From positions 1 to 6,004 of the forward strand of contig QHYA01000055.1 of assembly GCA_003223995.1 (NCBI GenBank): 6,004 bases of DNA. The letters are read 5' to 3'. The translations under genes were made by a program, and so were the position numbers. The first letter of the stretch is position 1. The number at the start of each line of letters is the position of its first letter. The notes below the pieces were generated by a model. It saw only the letters and a list, made by a program, of their open reading frames with translations. It was not told the origin of the DNA and did no database searches. The stretch comes from Acidobacteriota bacterium. GTDB lineage: Bacteria > Acidobacteriota > Polarisedimenticolia > QHYA01. Below, in pieces: positions 5,641 to 6,004 of the stretch.

Positions 5641-5748
5641 ATCGCTGAAGGAGAGCCGTGGCGGACAAGCGCATGAAATCCGTTTCGCCTCTTCCATCGG
5701 GGGATGTCAGGATAACATGCGTCGGGATCGCTTGAAGCCACGATGCGC

Positions 5749-5755
5749 GGGGGAG
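5749..5755 (+). promoter_or_regulatory. Shine-Dalgarno-like GGGGGAG for the right-edge small gene
   Basis: GGGGGAG lies 11 nt upstream of the ATG at 5767 and inside the extension that begins at the alternative ATG 5743. This favours the downstream ATG as the real start. The spacing is slightly long, so the call is moderate. Confidence 0.5.
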
Positions 5756-5766
5756 TAACCTTTGCG

Positions 5767-6003
5767 ATGGCGGCTTTCGAGGTTGTCGGAGAGATCGACG
5801 CGATCGAAGTGATCGCCTCGGGACGCAAACTCCGACAGAAGAAGGAGCTACACAGACAATATGGCAAAGGTCGCTGGCGTAAGCTCAGGGGCATCGCGCT
5901 CGTCAGGATCCCGGGAGGCGAGGTCCGTAAAGCGGAGGTCCATTGGTACGAGGCCCACGGCATCGGTCGGAGGCGGATCAAGATCAAGCGCTTCATCGAC
6001 TAG
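5767..6003 (+). CDS. Small, very basic conserved hypothetical protein
   Basis: A 78-residue protein with no named family that I can assign. Residues 1-18 are acidic to neutral (GEIDAIEVIA). From residue 20 on it is strongly basic, with GRKLRQKKELHR (19-30), YGKGRWRKLRG (32-42), a beta-strand-like IALVRIPGGEVRKAEVHWY (43-61) and a C-terminal EAHGIGRRRIKIKRFID. The GRWRKLRG and HWYEAHGIG segments resemble a short uncharacterised protein type I recall from many bacteria, so it is probably a real conserved gene. Its charge would suit nucleic-acid binding, but nothing in the sequence proves it. A longer start at 5743 is possible but would place GGGGGAG inside the gene. It is divergent from the DUF2905 operon, and the stop TAG falls one base before the right edge. 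Confidence 0.7.
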   Translation: MAAFEVVGEIDAIEVIASGRKLRQKKELHRQYGKGRWRKLRGIALVRIPGGEVRKAEVHWYEAHGIGRRRIKIKRFID

Positions 6004-6004
6004 C

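Noticed and set aside
5719..5746. A hairpin GCGTCG/CGATGC upstream of the small basic gene as a riboswitch or thermometer
   Set aside because: The stem is only 6 bp with a G-T pair and a large loop. It might hide the ATG at 5743, but there is no further structure to support a regulator.
5637..5996. A 119-codon minus-strand frame at the right end
   Set aside because: It is antisense to the small basic protein, which has the better protein-like composition and a Shine-Dalgarno-like sequence.

Overview
This is a high-GC bacterial chromosomal window with ordinary gene spacing. No mobile element, CRISPR array, tRNA or rRNA was seen. A likely source is an uncultured, soil- or sediment-type acidobacterium (Thermoanaerobaculia/Polarisedimenticolia-like). 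That placement is inferred from recall of similar proteins: a secreted enzyme ending in a thrombospondin type-3 calcium-binding stretch followed by a Cys-Pro-terminated C-terminal module. It is not proven from this sequence.

Left part (1-1245). The 5' end of a secreted or periplasmic protein gene runs off the left edge on the minus strand. It has a clear signal peptide, a strong Shine-Dalgarno sequence and a near-consensus sigma-70-type promoter whose 17-nt spacer contains a seven-base G run. Divergent from it, on the plus strand, is a fold-type II PLP enzyme of the threonine dehydratase/serine dehydratase group without an ACT regulatory domain.

Centre (1300-3579, minus). A 759-residue secreted glycoside hydrolase family 43 protein carries all the expected catalytic motifs. 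It is followed by a concanavalin-like (DUF1349/beta-xylosidase C-terminal type) domain, a calcium-binding TSP3-like acidic linker and a small Cys-containing terminal module. It converges with the PLP enzyme across a 54-nt gap. It probably attacks arabinose- or xylose-containing plant polysaccharides outside the cell. Its GTG start lies six bases after a -10-like hexamer, so the mRNA may be leaderless.

Right part (3742-5607, minus). Three closely spaced genes form a likely operon: a two-helix DUF2905 membrane protein, a DUF72 (YecE-type) protein ending in a QxSLF tail, and a membrane protein with a long disordered N-terminal tail and no recognised family. The first of these also has a TAGAAT box seven bases from its best ATG. 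Divergent from this operon, on the plus strand to the right edge, is a small very basic conserved-looking protein (78 residues from the best start), of unknown function.

Overall the window is mostly conventional. The points most worth a second look are the apparent leaderless starts, the G-tract inside a strong promoter, the C-terminal module of the glycosidase, and the uncharacterised DUF2905-DUF72-membrane operon with its small basic neighbour. I see no convincing evidence of a wholly new multi-gene system.
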